64,000 bases of DNA from Sphingobacterium alkalisoli (GCF_005049105.1 NZ_SUKA01000003.1:248001-312000), one strand, 5' to 3'. Positions 1 to 9,511 are shown, counted from the stretch's first letter. Notes: generated from the letters alone by a model not told the origin. Numbers and translations are program-made.

Positions 1-1
1 A

Positions 2-229
2 GAGATATCATTTAGTCATCCAGAGTTTCACAAACGGGAAGCCACATTAATGAGTAGCAGAAATGCACTCCATAGCGATTTCGACTTTGTGTTAGGGAGC
101 TTGAAAAACGGCAGTGTCAAAGCTGAAAACTATATTACACATGATGTTTCTTTTGATGATATAGCAGATAAATTTGATGGATTAGCTAAGAATCCACAAA
201 AGGTGATAAAGGCGATGATTAAATTTTAA
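2..229 (+). CDS. Zinc-type alcohol dehydrogenase, C-terminal end (partial)
   Basis: Only the last 75 residues lie in the window, ending in TAA at 227-229. They contain FSHPEFHKRE, then MSSRNALHSDFDFVL, ITHDVSFDDI and a final KVIKAMIKF. This is the usual tail of medium-chain zinc-dependent dehydrogenases of the polyol or sugar-acid type: a strand ending in KRE, a SRNA segment, the ITH helix and a closing strand. The catalytic zinc and NAD sites lie upstream of the window, so the substrate cannot be told. The family call is inferred from the tail only. Confidence 0.6.
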   Translation, partial: EISFSHPEFHKREATLMSSRNALHSDFDFVLGSLKNGSVKAENYITHDVSFDDIADKFDGLAKNPQKVIKAMIKF

Positions 230-262
230 GGAAAGGGGATTAGGGGAGAGGTATCGAAGCGC

Positions 263-1324
263 TTATTCTTTAATTTTCAAGAAATGCCATACGGATTTCT
301 CCCTTCGTTCAATTTCCTTTTTATCCTGTATTAGCTCCGCTGCCAAAGCATCTAAAACTGCTTCATTCTCGCTTACAACTTTATCGGCTAGGGTTACTAT
401 TTTATGGATATTGGATTTATTGGCGGCATCCATCGCGGGATTAATAGAAGAGAGGTTTGTAGGCTCTATACGGAGGTAATTATTTGGTTTCTTTACCGAT
501 TTAAAAAGCTGTTTTATAAAATAATCATTACTCTCAGAGGAAGAGGACGTCATAATGTCTACCAGAGCTGGACTTATTGAAATAGCCCACTTTTTCTTAA
601 AGTCTTCGTAATTATAGGCATTTTTAGTTACACCTGTTCCTAAGGATAGAATATTCATATCGGTTATCTTGAAGGTATTGAACGTTTTCAAAACCTCAAG
701 GAGCGCCGCTATGGCTGGATTATGTGCGAAAAGACCACCATCCAATAATGTATAACGCGTTCCCGCTAAAGAGAAAATTTCTGCTACCGAAAAAAAACTT
801 GGAGCTGCAGATGTTGCCCTACATACTTCCCGCAACAGGAAGTCTCTGGCATCACCATGACTTAAAGCTTTTTGCTGTCTAAATAAATGATTTTTACGTA
901 ATTCTATATTATAGGCTGTAATAATGCAGGGCTTAATCAGTTCACTCAATTTGGTGTCACCAAAATAGTCTTGTAGTACTTTTTCTAAAACCTTTTCATC
1001 GTACAATTCGCTCAATAGACCAAATTTACCCAAAAACTTTCTCCATTTTTGTGCATTGAAAATTTCCTCTCCATGTTCTAAATAAATGTCTAATGCCTCC
1101 CGCGCGCTAAACTTTGGCTTTTGAGGATTGTCTGGCGAAGGAAATAATAGCAGGGAAATGAAAATTCCTCCGGTACTAGTTCCTGAAAAAAAATCAAAGT
1201 ATTCGGATATATGGGTTTGAGGATCTCCGCTTAATTTTCTTATTTTATCTTCCAAGGTTGCAACGACCATTCCCGGTATAATACCGCGAATGCCGCCGCC
1301 GTCAATAGACAATATTCTTTTCAT
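263..1324 (-). CDS. Patatin-like phospholipase
   Basis: This 353-residue protein has the full patatin signature. The oxyanion motif GGGIRG is at residues 9-14, the nucleophile elbow GTSTG has Ser50, and the DGG motif has Asp195 as the second member of the Ser-Asp dyad. It would hydrolyse acyl esters of membrane lipids or neutral lipids. No signal peptide is visible, so it is probably cytoplasmic or peripheral on the inner membrane. Some stand-alone patatins of this length are effectors of nucleotide-signalling phage defence (CapV type), but no CD-NTase or other defence gene is nearby, so a housekeeping lipase is equally likely. It starts at ATG 1324. Confidence 0.85.
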   Translation of the reverse strand: MKRILSIDGGGIRGIIPGMVVATLEDKIRKLSGDPQTHISEYFDFFSGTSTGGIFISLLLFPSPDNPQKPKFSAREALDIYLEHGEEIFNAQKWRKFLGKFGLLSELYDEKVLEKVLQDYFGDTKLSELIKPCIITAYNIELRKNHLFRQQKALSHGDARDFLLREVCRATSAAPSFFSVAEIFSLAGTRYTLLDGGLFAHNPAIAALLEVLKTFNTFKITDMNILSLGTGVTKNAYNYEDFKKKWAISISPALVDIMTSSSSESNDYFIKQLFKSVKKPNNYLRIEPTNLSSINPAMDAANKSNIHKIVTLADKVVSENEAVLDALAAELIQDKKEIERREKSVWHFLKIKE

Positions 1325-1390
1325 GCAAAGGGATGTTCGGTTATTCTAAGATACGAATTATTTACAATAAATAAGGATGGCTAAATGTAA

Positions 1391-1424
1391 AAAGGGATAA
1401 GATATATACATACCTTATCCCTTT
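1391..1424 (-). terminator. Intrinsic terminator after the L,D-transpeptidase gene
   Basis: An 11-bp perfect stem (AAAGGGATAAG with CTTATCCCTTT) with a 12-nt loop. A T run follows on both strands. It lies just past the end of the minus-strand gene at 1449-2225 and upstream of the patatin gene. Confidence 0.8.
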
Positions 1425-1448
1425 TTTTATTTCATTAATAGCTAAATA

Positions 1449-2225
1449 TTAATTTAAAGATATATTAGAATTCGTTGTTTGCTCTATTTCGTGTTGTGCC
1501 AACAAACCTCTTTTTACCGAATGGAGCACCTTAGATTGTGCAATATAATCTTTGTTATCAGCATAGATAAAGAGCATGGTACCTTCTTTAATTGTATTAA
1601 TTATGGGCTTTGTTACCCCTCTCGGTAAAGCGGGACAACCGTAGCTTCTACCCAATCTACCGGTAGAAGCTATTACCGCGTTACTGCAGTAATCTGCACC
1701 ATGTATCACCACGGCTCTTGGCTTAGCCTGATCATTAATTCCACGTTCAAGCCCATTTATGACTAGAGAATAACCATTTCCCCCTTGGTATGTATTTTCA
1801 GTAACATAGAATCCCAAAGAACTTTGATAAGAGCCGTGTTTATTCGAAAAGGATTTGGCATATTTTTCTCCGCTATTTCTTCCATGCGAAACAATACTAT
1901 GGTAAAGGAGCTTTTTGTTTTTAAGATCAATGACATACATTCTTTTATCGGTCGACGGAAGTGTAAAATCAATCACCGTAATGATATTTTTATTCTTAAT
2001 AGGAAGGTTTTCGTATCCTATCATGGCTTGCTCAAAAGCATCAAATTTTAATGTTCCTTCGAGTTTAATTGCTGAATAAAGTTTTTCGATTTCTGTACTA
2101 TCATCTGTGTTTCCAATAATAGTATCTGTAGGGATGGGGGTATTTACTGTTTTTAAAGAATTATTTTGATTAGCAAAATTGGTAAAAAACCAAGTTGTAA
2201 TTAAAATAAAAAGTAGATTTTTCAT
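1449..2225 (-). CDS. Murein L,D-transpeptidase catalytic-domain protein (YkuD_2 family)
   Basis: The start is ATG at 2225; the longer frame would begin with GTG two codons earlier. The first 20 residues (MKNLLFILITTWFFTNFANQ) form a Sec signal peptide. The C-terminal half matches the L,D-transpeptidase catalytic family of Bacteroidota: VVIHGADYCSN carries the His (about residue 175), and RSYGCPALP holds the nucleophile Cys (about residue 197). The predicted role is a periplasmic enzyme that crosslinks or edits peptidoglycan stems or anchors protein to murein. A second, unrelated-length YkuD-type gene lies next to it on the same strand. Confidence 0.85.
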   Translation of the reverse strand: MKNLLFILITTWFFTNFANQNNSLKTVNTPIPTDTIIGNTDDSTEIEKLYSAIKLEGTLKFDAFEQAMIGYENLPIKNKNIITVIDFTLPSTDKRMYVIDLKNKKLLYHSIVSHGRNSGEKYAKSFSNKHGSYQSSLGFYVTENTYQGGNGYSLVINGLERGINDQAKPRAVVIHGADYCSNAVIASTGRLGRSYGCPALPRGVTKPIINTIKEGTMLFIYADNKDYIAQSKVLHSVKRGLLAQHEIEQTTNSNISLN

Positions 2226-2317
2226 AGGCACACATTATCTATTCACTAATTCACGAAACAAAGGTAAAAACCCTATTTTTAGGAAAGTGTTAAGAAATGT
2301 TAAGAATAGGTTTGTGT

Positions 2318-3367
2318 CTAATCGATGACAATCACCAATGAAGCCATTGGCTTCACCAAATCGAACACAAATTTGGCATGGGAAGATGCATTACGCACAC
2401 ACATATGCGATCGTGGAGTCGTCCCTAATGACCAACTATATTCGATGATCTTTCCCTTGGGATTATTAACCGGAACGCCGTGTATATAGGCTCCATTCGT
2501 GAATCGGCTTGCATATGGGGCAAATCCTTCGATATTTTTTGTGCCGTCTTTCACATAATACATTTTGCTTTTTTGTTCTTGAACCAAGAAAATACCAACA
2601 GGGGTTTCCATCGCATGAGGAGGGAGATGCCTTCCCGTTGTCGCAGGATTCATACTTCGGATAATCCAACCTTTGCCCGATTTCTCCAGTGTACAAATGT
2701 TTTGATTTGTAACATCAACGACAACAGCATGATAAAAATCAACCGTATCGCCTATTAATTTCACATATCGCCTCGGCACTTCCCAAGCTCCTTCAACGTT
2801 TGTTAACCCCTCTACCTTGACCATATCCAGTGTATCGCTGCTCAACAGCTTCACCAAGGAACCGTCTCTTCCGTATATTAAGGGCACTTTTGCGTCACCG
2901 ACAGCGTATAGGGGAGTAGATTGGTATCTTTCAACGCCCAATGTATCGGAAACACGTTTGTAGGCATTTCGTTTGAAATTTGCAACGACTGGCGCTTCGC
3001 GGTTTTTATTTTTATAATTTTGAAGAACAGCGTAATTGATGTCCTGACGTTGAAAATTTTCAATAATCGCCAGTTTCTCTTTTATCTTTTCCCATTGAAA
3101 TACCCTAACCGTATCTTTATAAGGGTAAGTATCTTCCAACGTGTATTTATCAAATGTCAACTCTTTTGATAGGTTAATGTCCGCCGCAGTTATCGGACGT
3201 CTTCTTTCCTCTTCTTCCGCTTTTTTAATACGTTCTATCGAGTCCTTTTTAACGCGTTCTAACGAATCCCTTCTAGCACTCTCTTTTGCTTCCTGCCGGG
3301 TTTTATTGTTGCAAGAAACCACTATTGACATGACTAATAATAAAACCGGAAGAAAGGTTAATCTCAT
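2318..3367 (-). CDS. L,D-transpeptidase (YkuD domain) lipoprotein
   Basis: This 349-residue protein starts with a lipoprotein signal (LLLVMSIVVSC, Cys19), followed by a charged Glu/Lys/Arg-rich linker at residues 22-60. The C-terminal domain has AYIHGVPVNNPKG and then RSHMCVRNAS, which gives the YkuD His/Cys pair with nucleophile Cys323 and His321. The usual SHGC is SHMC here, so the residue before the Cys is Met instead of Gly. It probably modifies peptidoglycan from the outer-membrane inner face or periplasm. A TGTTAAGAA direct repeat and a weak hairpin lie after the stop. Confidence 0.85.
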   Translation of the reverse strand: MRLTFLPVLLLVMSIVVSCNNKTRQEAKESARRDSLERVKKDSIERIKKAEEEERRRPITAADINLSKELTFDKYTLEDTYPYKDTVRVFQWEKIKEKLAIIENFQRQDINYAVLQNYKNKNREAPVVANFKRNAYKRVSDTLGVERYQSTPLYAVGDAKVPLIYGRDGSLVKLLSSDTLDMVKVEGLTNVEGAWEVPRRYVKLIGDTVDFYHAVVVDVTNQNICTLEKSGKGWIIRSMNPATTGRHLPPHAMETPVGIFLVQEQKSKMYYVKDGTKNIEGFAPYASRFTNGAYIHGVPVNNPKGKIIEYSWSLGTTPRSHMCVRNASSHAKFVFDLVKPMASLVIVID

Positions 3368-3441
3368 ATATCGTGCGTTAATAATTGTTTAATATCGTTT
3401 TTAGTTAATTGTCACAAGAATCGTGTTGATTATACGCACCC

Positions 3442-4050
3442 TCATATAACAGGAAACAATTTTGTTTCAACCTCCGTTGGAAAATGCGCCAGTTTATCGA
3501 AAAGGATTTTATTTTCAACATTTTCCTTCAACAAATAAGAAATCGTTATCTTTTGTTTGGCTAATATCATTTCGTAATAACCAAATAATATGCCATTATT
3601 TTTTTGAACGGATTTAATTTCTTTATACGCTTTAACATCCGTAATCAAATTGAAGACTATTCTATTACCCTCCAATGATTCTATAGTCAGATCATCATTT
3701 ATTTTGTCATAGAATATGCGTTGATTTCGCGTATGACGGATATGGTTGTTCAATATAAGAAACTGACCGATCAGGTATAAACTGATCGGGAGCATGATTA
3801 AAGCGATTTTAAATTTTGTTGCCAAAACCAAAATAATGACCAATAAGAGTATCCCTGTGAATACACTGAATAAGGTTTTCTGAACAATAGCTTTAAGAAC
3901 GTTAAGGGGTGCTGTAATTTCAATAATACGTAGGGAAGGTTGTATCTTGTCGTAATTGTTACGTATCTGTGTGCCAAACATACGAAGCCTGCGCACAATA
4001 AAGTACAAGATAAATGCCAATAGCGTAATTACTAAAATTACTTTAACCAT
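3442..4050 (-). CDS. Small membrane protein of unknown function
   Basis: I do not recognise this 202-residue protein. Residues 1-19 form one membrane helix (VILVITLLAFILYFIV) and residues 63-100 form two more (FTGILLLVIILVLA, IALIMLPISLYLIGQFLIL). The remaining 95 residues look like a soluble alpha/beta domain with alternating strands, possibly of the bacterial PH type seen behind paired helices; that comparison is only an impression. It starts 5 bp after panB ends on the same strand, so the two are probably co-transcribed, though a link to pantothenate is not implied. Confidence 0.6.
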   Translation of the reverse strand: MVKVILVITLLAFILYFIVRRLRMFGTQIRNNYDKIQPSLRIIEITAPLNVLKAIVQKTLFSVFTGILLLVIILVLATKFKIALIMLPISLYLIGQFLILNNHIRHTRNQRIFYDKINDDLTIESLEGNRIVFNLITDVKAYKEIKSVQKNNGILFGYYEMILAKQKITISYLLKENVENKILFDKLAHFPTEVETKLFPVI

Positions 4051-4055
4051 ACAGA

Positions 4056-4871
4056 TTAATATTGTTCTTTCTCGTTTGGATAGTCTGCTGACTTTACATC
4101 TGCTACATACTGTGCAGCTGCATTCGTGATTTCTTCATATAGATGAAGATACTGACGCAAAAACTTAGGTTTAAAGTCTTTCGTCAAACCCAACATATCG
4201 TTAACTACCAACACCTGTCCGTCACATGCATTCCCTGCACCGATACCTATCGTAGGAATTCTGAGGGATTTAGTTACCTCTTCTGCTAATTTTGACGGTA
4301 TTTTTTCCAATACCACGGCGAAACAGCCCGCTTCTTGCAATGCTAGAGCATCTGATTTCAACTTTTCAGCTTCAGCTTCTTCTTTCGCTCGAACACCAAA
4401 ATCCCCAAATTGATAAATTGCCTGAGGAGTAAGTCCCAGATGTCCGCAGACGGGGATCCCGGCTTGGATAATTTTTTTGATATTATCGATAATTTCTATT
4501 CCCCCCTCTAATTTCAGGGCGTGCGCGCCAGATTCTTTCATCATTCTTACGCCTGCATGATATGCATTTTCGACTGATCCTTGATATTCACCAAAAGGCA
4601 GATCTACCAATACCATTGCACGGGTAGCTGCTCTAGCAACGGCTGATGCATGGTATATCATATGATCTAACGTGATAGGTAAGGTGGTCTCGTAACCTGC
4701 AAAAACATTGGCTGCCGAATCACCCACAAGAATTATATCCAATCCAGCTTCATCCAGGGCACGTGCCATAGAATAATCATACCCCGTAAGCATACTTATT
4801 TTTTCACCTCTTAATTTCATTTCTTTAATTGTAGAGGTAGTTACCCTTTTTATCACTTTATTTACAGACAT
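4056..4871 (-). CDS. panB: 3-methyl-2-oxobutanoate hydroxymethyltransferase
   Basis: PanB makes ketopantoate from 2-oxoisovalerate and methylene-tetrahydrofolate, the first step to pantothenate and CoA. The family core is complete: ISMLTGYDYSMA, DIILVGDSAANV, VLVDLPFGEY, ALKLEGG, VCGHLGLTPQ and IPTIGIGAG. The frame is open back to a TTG at 4892, but the ATG at 4871 gives the usual family start MSVNK and a normal length of 271 residues, so I chose it. The upstream region is shared with the divergent pseudouridine synthase gene. Confidence 0.95.
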   Translation of the reverse strand: MSVNKVIKRVTTSTIKEMKLRGEKISMLTGYDYSMARALDEAGLDIILVGDSAANVFAGYETTLPITLDHMIYHASAVARAATRAMVLVDLPFGEYQGSVENAYHAGVRMMKESGAHALKLEGGIEIIDNIKKIIQAGIPVCGHLGLTPQAIYQFGDFGVRAKEEAEAEKLKSDALALQEAGCFAVVLEKIPSKLAEEVTKSLRIPTIGIGAGNACDGQVLVVNDMLGLTKDFKPKFLRQYLHLYEEITNAAAQYVADVKSADYPNEKEQY

Positions 4872-4942
4872 AATTTCATTGTTACGTTCCAAAATTAGGA
4901 ATTAAAAAAACAAACTTCCGATTTAATTCCTAAAAAGCTTTA

Positions 4943-4974
4943 TTTAACAAAGTCATCCTGATTTTGTAGTTTTG
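4943..4974 (+). promoter_or_regulatory. Possible promoter of the pseudouridine synthase gene
   Basis: TAGTTTTG at 4967-4974 matches the Bacteroidota -7 consensus TAnnTTTG. A TTTA at 4943-4946, 20 bp upstream, is three-quarters of the -33 TTTG. The predicted transcript would begin within a few bases of the ATG at 4979, so the mRNA would be nearly leaderless. Confidence 0.35.
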
Positions 4975-4978
4975 TATT

Positions 4979-5722
4979 ATGATTCAAAATGAACACCGTT
5001 TATTTAAGTTTCCCAAATTCGCAGATTTAATTATTCATGAGGATGACAACTTGATTGTTATCAATAAGCCACCATTTGTGGCTTCTTTGGATGAAAGGGA
5101 AGGGGGTGAAGTTAATATTTTACGATTAGCTAAAAAATACTATGATGATGCTCAGGTGTGTCATCGACTAGACAAAGATACTTCCGGTATTTTATTGATC
5201 GCAAAAAACCCTGATACTTACCGCTCTGTAAGTATAGAATTTGAAAAAAGAAGAGTGAGTAAAATTTATCATGCCATTATAGGAGGCATCCATACTTTTG
5301 AAAATTTAAAGGTCGATCTACCTATATTAAATCAAGGAAATAAAAATGTTTCCATTGACAGAACGAATGGTAAGGCCGCAGTGACTATTTTCAATACATT
5401 ACAGTATTTTAAAAATTACACACTGGTAGAATGCAGGCCTATAACGGGCAGAATGCACCAAATTCGTATCCATTTAGCGACACAACATGCTGCTATCGTA
5501 GGAGATTTAATGTATAAAGGCAAACCTATTTACTTATCTCAAATCAAAAAAAGAGGATTTACCATTTCCAAAGACCAAGATGAACAACCCATTATAAGGC
5601 GCTTTGCATTGCATTCAAAGGCCGTAGAATTTGTGCTAGATGGTAAAAAATATGCGTTCGAAGCGCAATATCCGAAGGATTTTGCAACGTTGTTAAAGCA
5701 GTTGGAAAAATTTGATAGCTAA
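4979..5722 (+). CDS. RluA-family RNA pseudouridine synthase
   Basis: This 247-residue protein carries the RluA catalytic motif HRLDKDTSGILL with Asp65 as the catalytic residue, and later the family segments PITGRMHQIRIH and GDLMYKG. It isomerises uridine to pseudouridine in rRNA or tRNA. No S4 domain precedes the catalytic domain (which begins near LIIHEDDNLIVINKPP), so it is of the shorter RluA/RluC-catalytic type. The exact target base cannot be read from sequence. It is divergent from panB and followed 17 bp later by a thioredoxin gene on the same strand. Confidence 0.9.
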   Translation: MIQNEHRLFKFPKFADLIIHEDDNLIVINKPPFVASLDEREGGEVNILRLAKKYYDDAQVCHRLDKDTSGILLIAKNPDTYRSVSIEFEKRRVSKIYHAIIGGIHTFENLKVDLPILNQGNKNVSIDRTNGKAAVTIFNTLQYFKNYTLVECRPITGRMHQIRIHLATQHAAIVGDLMYKGKPIYLSQIKKRGFTISKDQDEQPIIRRFALHSKAVEFVLDGKKYAFEAQYPKDFATLLKQLEKFDS

Positions 5723-5739
5723 AAATCATAAAACAGGAT

Positions 5740-6348
5740 ATGACAAAAAACAAAAAAATCGGTTTGGTCTTTTTTATTATAGTAGCCATAGCAGGTGTTG
5801 TGCTGCTTTTACCTAATAATGCTTTCATAAAACAAGGCTTAACGCGATTAGGTTTTTTTAAACAAACGGTAGAAAATAACGCTGAAAAAACAGTACCTGT
5901 GGCAAAAGACGAAAGCTTATCGGAAGATATTCCGGCTTCCGCATCTTTTATCGATAGCAATAATAAATCTGTTAATACTGAAGACCTAAGAGGTAAGGTC
6001 GTATTTATTAATTTCTGGGCAACTTGGTGTCCACCTTGCCGAGCAGAAATGCCTTCTATCGAGAAACTCTATAAAAAATTTAAAAACAATGAGCAAATAG
6101 TGTTTCTAATTGTCGAGATAGACAATGATGTTGACGGAACGAAGAAATTCATATCCGAGCAAAACTTATCTTTACCTATTTCTTATCCAAATAGTGAGAT
6201 TCCTTCCACATGGTTAGGAGGCTCTATTCCAACCACAGTTATTCTTGACAAAACCGGTAAAATAGCCGCACGTAAAGAGGGTATGTATGACTATTCTACT
6301 AAAGAAATGGAAGAATTTATTGCTAACTTAATCAACAACGCTTTATAA
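5740..6348 (+). CDS. TlpA-like membrane-anchored thioredoxin
   Basis: There is one N-terminal membrane helix (residues 7-24) and a linker to about residue 65, followed by a TlpA/ResA-type thioredoxin fold. The redox motif WCPPC has Cys97 and Cys100, preceded by [11 protein letters not shown] and followed by the family cis-Pro region [11 protein letters not shown]. It would act in the periplasm, reducing disulfides in cytochrome c maturation or a similar thiol pathway. It lies between the RNA-modification gene and pyrF with short gaps (17 and 10 bp), which suggests a common transcript. Confidence 0.9.
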   Translation: MTKNKKIGLVFFIIVAIAGVVLLLPNNAFIKQGLTRLGFFKQTVENNAEKTVPVAKDESLSEDIPASASFIDSNNKSVNTEDLRGKVVFINFWATWCPPCRAEMPSIEKLYKKFKNNEQIVFLIVEIDNDVDGTKKFISEQNLSLPISYPNSEIPSTWLGGSIPTTVILDKTGKIAARKEGMYDYSTKEMEEFIANLINNAL

Positions 6349-6358
6349 CATTACTGGA

Positions 6359-7192
6359 ATGACAAGAACGGAGCTGATTCAACAGATCAAACGGAAGAAA
6401 AGTTTTTTATGTGTTGGTCTTGATACGGATATAAATAAAATACCCCAACACCTCTTAGCAGAGGAAGATCCCATCTATGCATTTAATAAAGCTATTATAG
6501 AAGCTACCGAAGATCTTTGCGTAGCGTACAAGCCCAATATCGCCTTTTATGAAAGTTATGGCGTAAAGGGTTGGCGTTCCCTCCAAAAAACCTGGGAAGC
6601 CCTTCCAAAAAACTGCTTAAGTATCGCTGACGCAAAACGGGGAGATATAGGCAATACATCAAGAATGTATGCCAAAGCTTTTTTTGATCAGTCTGTTTCT
6701 GGAATGAGCTTTGATTCTATTACTATTGCGCCCTACATGGGAAAAGATTCAGTCACACCATTTCTAGATTTTGAAAGCAAATGGGCCATTGTACTTGCAC
6801 TTACATCAAATGAAGGAAGTTTAGATTTTCAGAATTTCGTCAACTCAAGTGGCAAGCAGCTTTTCGAGGAGGTTATTGACAAAGTTAATAATTGGGGAAG
6901 TATCGAAAATCTAATGTATGTAGTCGGCGCTACCCGTGGAGAGGGGTTTACTAAAATAAGAGAGCATGCTCCAGATCATTTTTTATTGGTTCCTGGCGTC
7001 GGTGCACAAGGTGGCTCCCTTCAGGATGTATGCAAATACGGAATGAATAAAGACTGTGGGCTTTTGGTGAATAGTACAAGAGGCATAATATATGCTTCCA
7101 ACGGTTCAGATTTTGTAGAAAGGGCTAGGGAAGAAGCCATAAAATTGCAAAAGGAAATGGAAATCGAATTGGAAAGGGCGGGGATAATTTAA
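6359..7192 (+). CDS. pyrF: Orotidine-5'-phosphate decarboxylase
   Basis: PyrF converts OMP to UMP, the last step of pyrimidine synthesis. The 277-residue length and the motif [20 protein letters not shown], with catalytic Lys93, place it in the longer type-2 PyrF group. The N-terminal FLCVGLDTD and the C-terminal VPGVGAQGG phosphate-binding loop are present. It is the last gene of the local plus-strand run. The 195 bp that follow hold the promoter region of the sulfate cluster. Confidence 0.95.
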   Translation: MTRTELIQQIKRKKSFLCVGLDTDINKIPQHLLAEEDPIYAFNKAIIEATEDLCVAYKPNIAFYESYGVKGWRSLQKTWEALPKNCLSIADAKRGDIGNTSRMYAKAFFDQSVSGMSFDSITIAPYMGKDSVTPFLDFESKWAIVLALTSNEGSLDFQNFVNSSGKQLFEEVIDKVNNWGSIENLMYVVGATRGEGFTKIREHAPDHFLLVPGVGAQGGSLQDVCKYGMNKDCGLLVNSTRGIIYASNGSDFVERAREEAIKLQKEMEIELERAGII

Positions 7193-7304
7193 ATGGACAC
7201 ATTTTAACTGTACTGAGCACATCGTACAAACGGTTGAGTAGGTTGCAATTAAAAAATATACACTAAATCAATAGATTTTATGTGATTAATAGATATTTAT
7301 TTCA

Positions 7305-7312
7305 TAATTTTG
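7305..7312 (+). promoter_or_regulatory. Candidate -7 element for the sulfate-assimilation cluster
   Basis: TAATTTTG fits TAnnTTTG. About 22 bp upstream (7276-7282) is TTTTATG, a poor -33. The predicted 5' leader would be near 70 nt. I saw no recognisable riboswitch in 7193-7387. Confidence 0.4.
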
Positions 7313-7387
7313 TAGAATCGTTGTTCGTGATATCTTATCTACAAGCGACATTTGTTACAACTTTTATAAATTAGAGACAAGAAGAGT

Positions 7388-9493
7388 ATGCAGAGCTTTC
7401 GTACAGAACTAGAAAATCCAGTAGTAGAGCAGGAAATAATAGAATTAGAAAAAAAAATTAGGGCCTATCAAGAAGGCACTATTACCGATGAAAAGTTTCG
7501 TTCGTTGAGGTTGGCTAGAGGGGTTTATGGTCAGCGTCAACCGGGGGTACAAATGGTTCGGATCAAACTTCCCTTTGGGAAGGTGACCTTTAAACAACTA
7601 TTTAAAATATCGGATATTTCAGATCAATACGCCAGTAAAAATCTGCACCTTACTACAAGACAAGATATCCAAATTCACTACGTAAGTTTGGATCGTACGC
7701 CCGAACTATGGGCTAAACTTGCTGAAGATGATATAACACTCCGTGAAGCTTGTGGTAATACAGTACGAAATGTTACGGCGTCTCCTACGGCAGGTATCGA
7801 TCCCAACGAACCATTCGATGTATCGCCTTATGCGCAAAAGACCTTCGAATATTTCCTCAGAAATCCAATTTGTGCAGATATGGGAAGGAAATTCAAGATT
7901 TCTTTCTCATCTAGCGAGCAGGACACTGCTTTCTCTTATATCCACGACTTTGGCTTTATTCCAAAGATAAAGCATGTTGACGGACAGGAAGTAAGAGGCT
8001 TTAAGGTGATGATAGGTGGTGGCCTTGGCTCTCAACCCATATTAGCATCCGAAGTCTATGATTTCTTGCCAGAGAATCAGATTATACCTTATATGGAGGC
8101 AACATTACGCGTGTTCGATCGATATGGAGAAAGAAATAATCGAAATAAGGCCCGCTTCAAATACTTGGTACAAAAGTTAGGACTGAGTGAAGTTCTCCGT
8201 CTTATCGATGAAGAACGAATCGCTAACAAAAATCAATATGTAGAGATCGATCGGACAAAAATCCAACAACCTGAACCACCGATAATCCAAGTCAACGAAG
8301 TAGCTCCTGTAGATGCTTTAGCATTTGAAATATGGAAAACTACAAATGTGTTCGAACAGAAACAACAAGGATATTATGGAGTTTATGTCAAAGTTCTAAC
8401 AGGAGATATTCCTACTGCTAAGGCACGTACGCTTATCCATGCAGTTCGCGATCATATTGCAGATGATATTCGTATCACGCAAGATCAAAATTTATTGTTT
8501 AAATACGTGCGTGTAGAATCATTACCACATATTTTCAATGTGCTTACCGAATTGGGTTATGCTAAACCTGGATATAATAGCACGTCAGATGTGACCACCT
8601 GCCCAGGTACAGATACGTGTAACTTAGGCATTTCAAATTCGACTGAAATGGCACGTGTAATAGAAAAATATATCCACGAATTTCATTCCGAATTTGTATA
8701 CGAACAAGATCTTAAAATAAAGATATCCGGATGCATGAATTCTTGTGGCCAACACGGACTGGCACACATTGGATTTCATGGCAGCTCTGTAAAAGCAGAA
8801 GGAAAAGTAGTGCCAGCAGCTCAAGTTATGTTAGGTGGAGGTACAGTTGGAGATGGAAAAGGGCGTGTAGCAGAGCGTGTTACCAAAGTACCTACTAAGC
8901 GTGTTTTACAAGTTGTGGACGTCGTATTATCAGATTATAAGGCGAATCATTTAGAACATGAGAATTTCCATGCGTATTATGATAGACAAACGAAGGACTA
9001 TTTTTATCGGCTGTTAAAACCATTGGCAGATTTAACCAATCTCACTCCCGACGAGTTCATTGATTGGGGACACGAAGAAACTTTTGTAACGGCTATAGGT
9101 GTAGGAGAATGTGCCGGTGTTGTAATCGATTTAGTAGCAACTTTGCTTTCGGAAGTTGAAGAAAAGATTGAGTGGTCCAAAAAGGCATTAAGCGATGCGT
9201 TGTATGCTGATGCAATCTACCATGCATATAGTGCTTTTGTATGGACGGCTAAAGCGCTACTGTTGGACAAAGGCGTGAATGCCAGTACACAATCTGCTGT
9301 CATTTCCGAGTTTGACAAACTCTATGTACAGGAAGGAACATTTACGTTCCCTAGCACATTTACAGAGCGTGTACTGCAGATCAACAAATATGAACCTTCA
9401 AAAGAATTTGCCGAAACATTTCTTCTACAAGCTACGGCATTTTATTTAGAAGGAGCAGAGAGAAGGGACGAACTACGCTTAATAAACCAATAA
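7388..9493 (+). CDS. Sulfite (or nitrite) reductase hemoprotein fused to a HEPN domain
   Basis: The 701 residues contain two ferredoxin-like half domains (about 45-110 and 325-390), each followed by a siroheme/iron-sulfur domain. The cluster ligands are Cys405, Cys411, Cys449 and Cys453 (TCPGTDTCNLG and ISGCMNSCGQHG). From about residue 575 to the end is an extra helical domain (EEKIEWSKKALSDALYADAI, YHAYSAFVWTAKALLLDKG) of the HEPN type; this fusion is known in Bacteroidota. Neighbours cysH, cysD, cysN and the siroheme genes argue for sulfite as substrate, although nitrite reductases share the fold. No flavoprotein subunit (cysJ) is present, so electrons probably come from ferredoxin. Confidence 0.9.
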   Translation: MQSFRTELENPVVEQEIIELEKKIRAYQEGTITDEKFRSLRLARGVYGQRQPGVQMVRIKLPFGKVTFKQLFKISDISDQYASKNLHLTTRQDIQIHYVSLDRTPELWAKLAEDDITLREACGNTVRNVTASPTAGIDPNEPFDVSPYAQKTFEYFLRNPICADMGRKFKISFSSSEQDTAFSYIHDFGFIPKIKHVDGQEVRGFKVMIGGGLGSQPILASEVYDFLPENQIIPYMEATLRVFDRYGERNNRNKARFKYLVQKLGLSEVLRLIDEERIANKNQYVEIDRTKIQQPEPPIIQVNEVAPVDALAFEIWKTTNVFEQKQQGYYGVYVKVLTGDIPTAKARTLIHAVRDHIADDIRITQDQNLLFKYVRVESLPHIFNVLTELGYAKPGYNSTSDVTTCPGTDTCNLGISNSTEMARVIEKYIHEFHSEFVYEQDLKIKISGCMNSCGQHGLAHIGFHGSSVKAEGKVVPAAQVMLGGGTVGDGKGRVAERVTKVPTKRVLQVVDVVLSDYKANHLEHENFHAYYDRQTKDYFYRLLKPLADLTNLTPDEFIDWGHEETFVTAIGVGECAGVVIDLVATLLSEVEEKIEWSKKALSDALYADAIYHAYSAFVWTAKALLLDKGVNASTQSAVISEFDKLYVQEGTFTFPSTFTERVLQINKYEPSKEFAETFLLQATAFYLEGAERRDELRLINQ

Positions 9494-9511
9494 AAAAGAA
9501 GGAGAGAAGAG

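Noticed and set aside
263..1324. CBASS phage-defence effector (CapV) call for the patatin gene
   Set aside because: No CD-NTase, E1/E2 or other CBASS gene is within reach, and patatin motifs alone do not distinguish defence from lipid turnover.
4872..4892. Upstream TTG start for panB
   Set aside because: It adds seven residues not seen in the family; ATG 4871 gives the conserved MSVNK start.
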